A stretch of 14,773 bases of DNA from Eubacteriales Family XIII. Incertae Sedis bacterium. GTDB lineage: Bacteria; Bacillota; Clostridia; Peptostreptococcales; Anaerovoracaceae. A program made the position numbers and the translations under genes. The stretch lies in NCBI GenBank assembly GCA_031290715.1, contig JAITNA010000176.1:1-14773 (forward strand). Reading direction: 5' to 3'. The stretch's first letter is position 1. Each line of letters starts with the position of its first letter. Below, piece after piece: positions 14,143-14,773 of this stretch. The notes beneath the pieces were generated by a model. It did no database searches. It saw only the letters and a program-made list of their open reading frames with translations, and had not been told where the DNA came from.

Positions 14143-14310
14143 GTCTTACCTCCGGTTTCTCCTCCGCCGAACAGTATCAAAACGGGCTTCCGCGCGGGAC
14201 ATGTCTTTCCCGCCTCGGCACCGACCCATCGCCGTCCGACGTGCGTAATAATGAATCTTTTCCCCGCCCGGCCCCGCCGCACACAAAACACAGCGACAGA
14301 ACAAGACGCA
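14143..14310 (-). promoter_or_regulatory. rpsB 5' leader with a hairpin around an upstream ATG
   Basis: The predicted transcript starts near 14310 and has a leader of about 168 nt. It contains a GC-rich hairpin (GCGGGA at 14208-14213 paired with TCCCGC at 14194-14199 in RNA sense) whose 8-base loop includes an ATG. The decamer AAGACATGTC occurs both here and across the rpsB start. S2 autoregulates through its leader in E. coli (established); that this one does is inference. Confidence 0.35.
14146..14202 (-). CDS. Possible leader peptide ORF (18 aa) ending on the rpsB ribosome binding site
   Basis: Starting at the ATG in the leader hairpin loop, an 18-codon frame encodes MSRAEARFDTVRRRRNRR. 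Its TAA overlaps the end of the rpsB GGAGG-TAA site, three bases before the rpsB ATG. The start has only GGGA-type pairing upstream. Such a frame could arise by chance; the Arg-rich end and the stop position make it worth noting as a possible coupling or regulatory ORF. Confidence 0.2.
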   Translation of the reverse strand: MSRAEARFDTVRRRRNRR

Positions 14311-14316
14311 ACGAAT

Positions 14317-14345
14317 AGCATACAACCTCAGACAAAAAAAATCAA
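14317..14345 (-). promoter_or_regulatory. Promoter of the rpsB-tsf-pyrH-frr-uppS-cdsA-dxr-rseP operon
   Basis: TTGATT (-35, 14340-14345) and TATGCT (-10, 14317-14322) are separated by 17 bp on the minus strand, each 4 to 5 of 6 to consensus. The -35 overlaps the end of the T-tract terminating the upstream zinc-ribbon gene. No other good pair was seen in the 221-bp gap. Confidence 0.6.
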
Positions 14346-14362
14346 GCCCGATTTTCGTCGGC
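14334..14362 (-). terminator. Terminator of the zinc-ribbon gene
   Basis: Two bases after the stop codon, GCCGA (14358-14362) pairs with TCGG-GC (14346-14351) with one bulged G and a 6-base loop. After TTGA comes a run of eight T (14334-14341). The stem is short and the T-run slightly displaced, but stem plus T-tract in the right place supports intrinsic termination. Confidence 0.5.
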
Positions 14363-14363
14363 G

Positions 14364-14552
14364 TCAGTCGACCTCCGGGTAGTCCGAATCATCCGGCTGC
14401 CGCGGCCCGTCCTTGACGAAATCCCCCGCCGCACCGCAATCCGGGCAGATTCCGAAGTCCGCGCCGAATTCATCCGACCGCGAATAGTCATATTTGAACT
14501 TCTCCCCGCACACCGGACAGCGATAATAAAAATACAAAGTTCCCCAACTCAT
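14364..14552 (-). CDS. Small zinc-ribbon protein, 62 aa
   Basis: The 62-residue product MSWGTLYFYYRCPVCGEKF and onward contains two CPxC pairs, C12-P-V-C15 and C36-P-D-C39, 20 residues apart. It has aromatic residues between them and an acidic tail (PDDSDYPEVD). This is a rubredoxin-like or zinc-ribbon fold that would bind one metal ion, zinc most likely. Small proteins of this form are, from memory, common in clostridia, but I cannot assign a function. The start follows AAGGAG by 11 bases, somewhat long. It sits just upstream of the rpsB operon but is separated from it by its own terminator, so the neighbourhood need not be functional. Confidence 0.75.
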   Translation of the reverse strand: MSWGTLYFYYRCPVCGEKFKYDYSRSDEFGADFGICPDCGAAGDFVKDGPRQPDDSDYPEVD

Positions 14553-14558
14553 ACCGCC

Positions 14559-14645
14559 CTATTCTCCTTCCTCAATGCAATCGGCAGCTTTCAACTGAAC
14601 AAGCCAATCAACAATCAAAGACTCAAACCCATTGGTAATATTCAC
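14559..14645 (-). CDS. Tiny ORF or pseudogene remnant, 28 codons, AT-rich
   Basis: From GTG 14643-14645 a frame encodes 28 residues, including NITNGFESLIVDWLVQLKAA and ending CIEEGE, with GGGAG nine bases before the start. Composition is protein-like (amphipathic, balanced) and the frame ends at the ribosome binding site of the zinc-ribbon gene. It is in a different frame from the preceding protein tail, with which it almost overlaps. It may be a real small protein, or the continuation of that gene after a frameshift. I do not recognise it. Confidence 0.3.
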   Translation of the reverse strand: MNITNGFESLIVDWLVQLKAADCIEEGE

Positions 14646-14649
14646 TCAA

Positions 14650-14773
14650 TCATTCTCCCATCGGCGAAATCCATTTTTCTTGAACCAATCGATTCAATGC
14701 CAATCCGTTCTGATGTTCAGTAAATTGTTTCTTTCTTTCATTCCATGCATAGGTTTTGGAAATGACATCCGTC
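14650..14773 (-). CDS. C-terminal end of an unrecognised protein (5' truncated at window edge)
   Basis: The frame is open from the right edge to a TGA at 14650-14652 and gives 40 residues ending in LVQEKWISPMGE, rich in Lys, Glu, Gln and aromatics. The codon use (many A/T third positions) differs from the GC-rich genes to its left. A 40-codon open frame at an edge is weak evidence, but the residue mix looks like a genuine soluble protein end. No family recognised; it could be a recently acquired gene. Confidence 0.4.
   Translation of the reverse strand, partial: TDVISKTYAWNERKKQFTEHQNGLALNRLVQEKWISPMGE

Noticed and set aside
14650..14773. Toxin or immunity protein tail at the right edge
   Set aside because: The lower GC and Lys/Glu-rich tail are suggestive, but 40 residues show no family motif, so no function is claimed.

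Overview
The window reads as a chromosomal housekeeping segment of a GC-rich member of the Bacillota (Firmicutes), most likely an uncultured or anaerobic clostridial lineage. Three things support this: the gene order rpsB-tsf-pyrH-frr-uppS-cdsA-dxr-rseP, the gene order rpsO-pnp-M16 peptidase-dut, and strong AGGAGG-type ribosome binding sites. I cannot name a genus from the sequence alone. Almost all genes lie on the minus strand, so transcription runs right to left; only a truncated dehydrogenase at the left edge and trmL are on the plus strand.

Right to left on the minus strand: the right edge (14553-14773) is visibly AT-richer and holds the tail of an unrecognised protein and a tiny ORF, followed by a 62-aa zinc-ribbon protein with its own terminator. 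A promoter whose -35 abuts that terminator's T-tract then starts the large operon rpsB-tsf-pyrH-frr-uppS-cdsA-dxr-rseP. It encodes ribosomal protein S2, EF-Ts, UMP kinase, ribosome recycling factor, undecaprenyl-PP synthase, CDP-diacylglycerol synthase, DXP reductoisomerase and the site-2 protease RseP, joining translation to isoprenoid, envelope lipid and membrane-stress functions. Several junctions overlap or nearly touch. rseP converges on trmL (plus strand, tRNA wobble methyltransferase) across a 120-bp gap holding two hairpins.

Divergent from trmL is the second minus-strand operon: rpsO (strong extended -10 promoter and a roughly 100-nt structured leader), an intercistronic terminator or attenuator hairpin, pnp, an M16 zinc peptidase (mlpA/ymxG-like), dut and dgt. 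dut and dgt are one-base coupled and together keep the dNTP pool clean. A 38-aa single-pass membrane protein with an excellent Shine-Dalgarno follows dgt.

The most unusual features are: (1) an in-frame insertion of a REP-like element, containing two perfect 30-bp tandem copies of an imperfect palindrome, inside the essential gene dxr, with a diverged relative of its flanking segment in the trmL-rseP gap; (2) a roughly 150-residue Ala/Glu/Pro hexad-repeat tail on ribosomal protein S2; (3) triple 8-bp tandem repeats in two inter-gene gaps of the large operon; (4) a trmL promoter placed as if the mRNA were leaderless; (5) a small ORF in the rpsB leader that stops on the rpsB ribosome binding site. 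No CRISPR array, tRNA, rRNA or transposase gene was seen, and nothing amounts to a clearly new multi-gene system.
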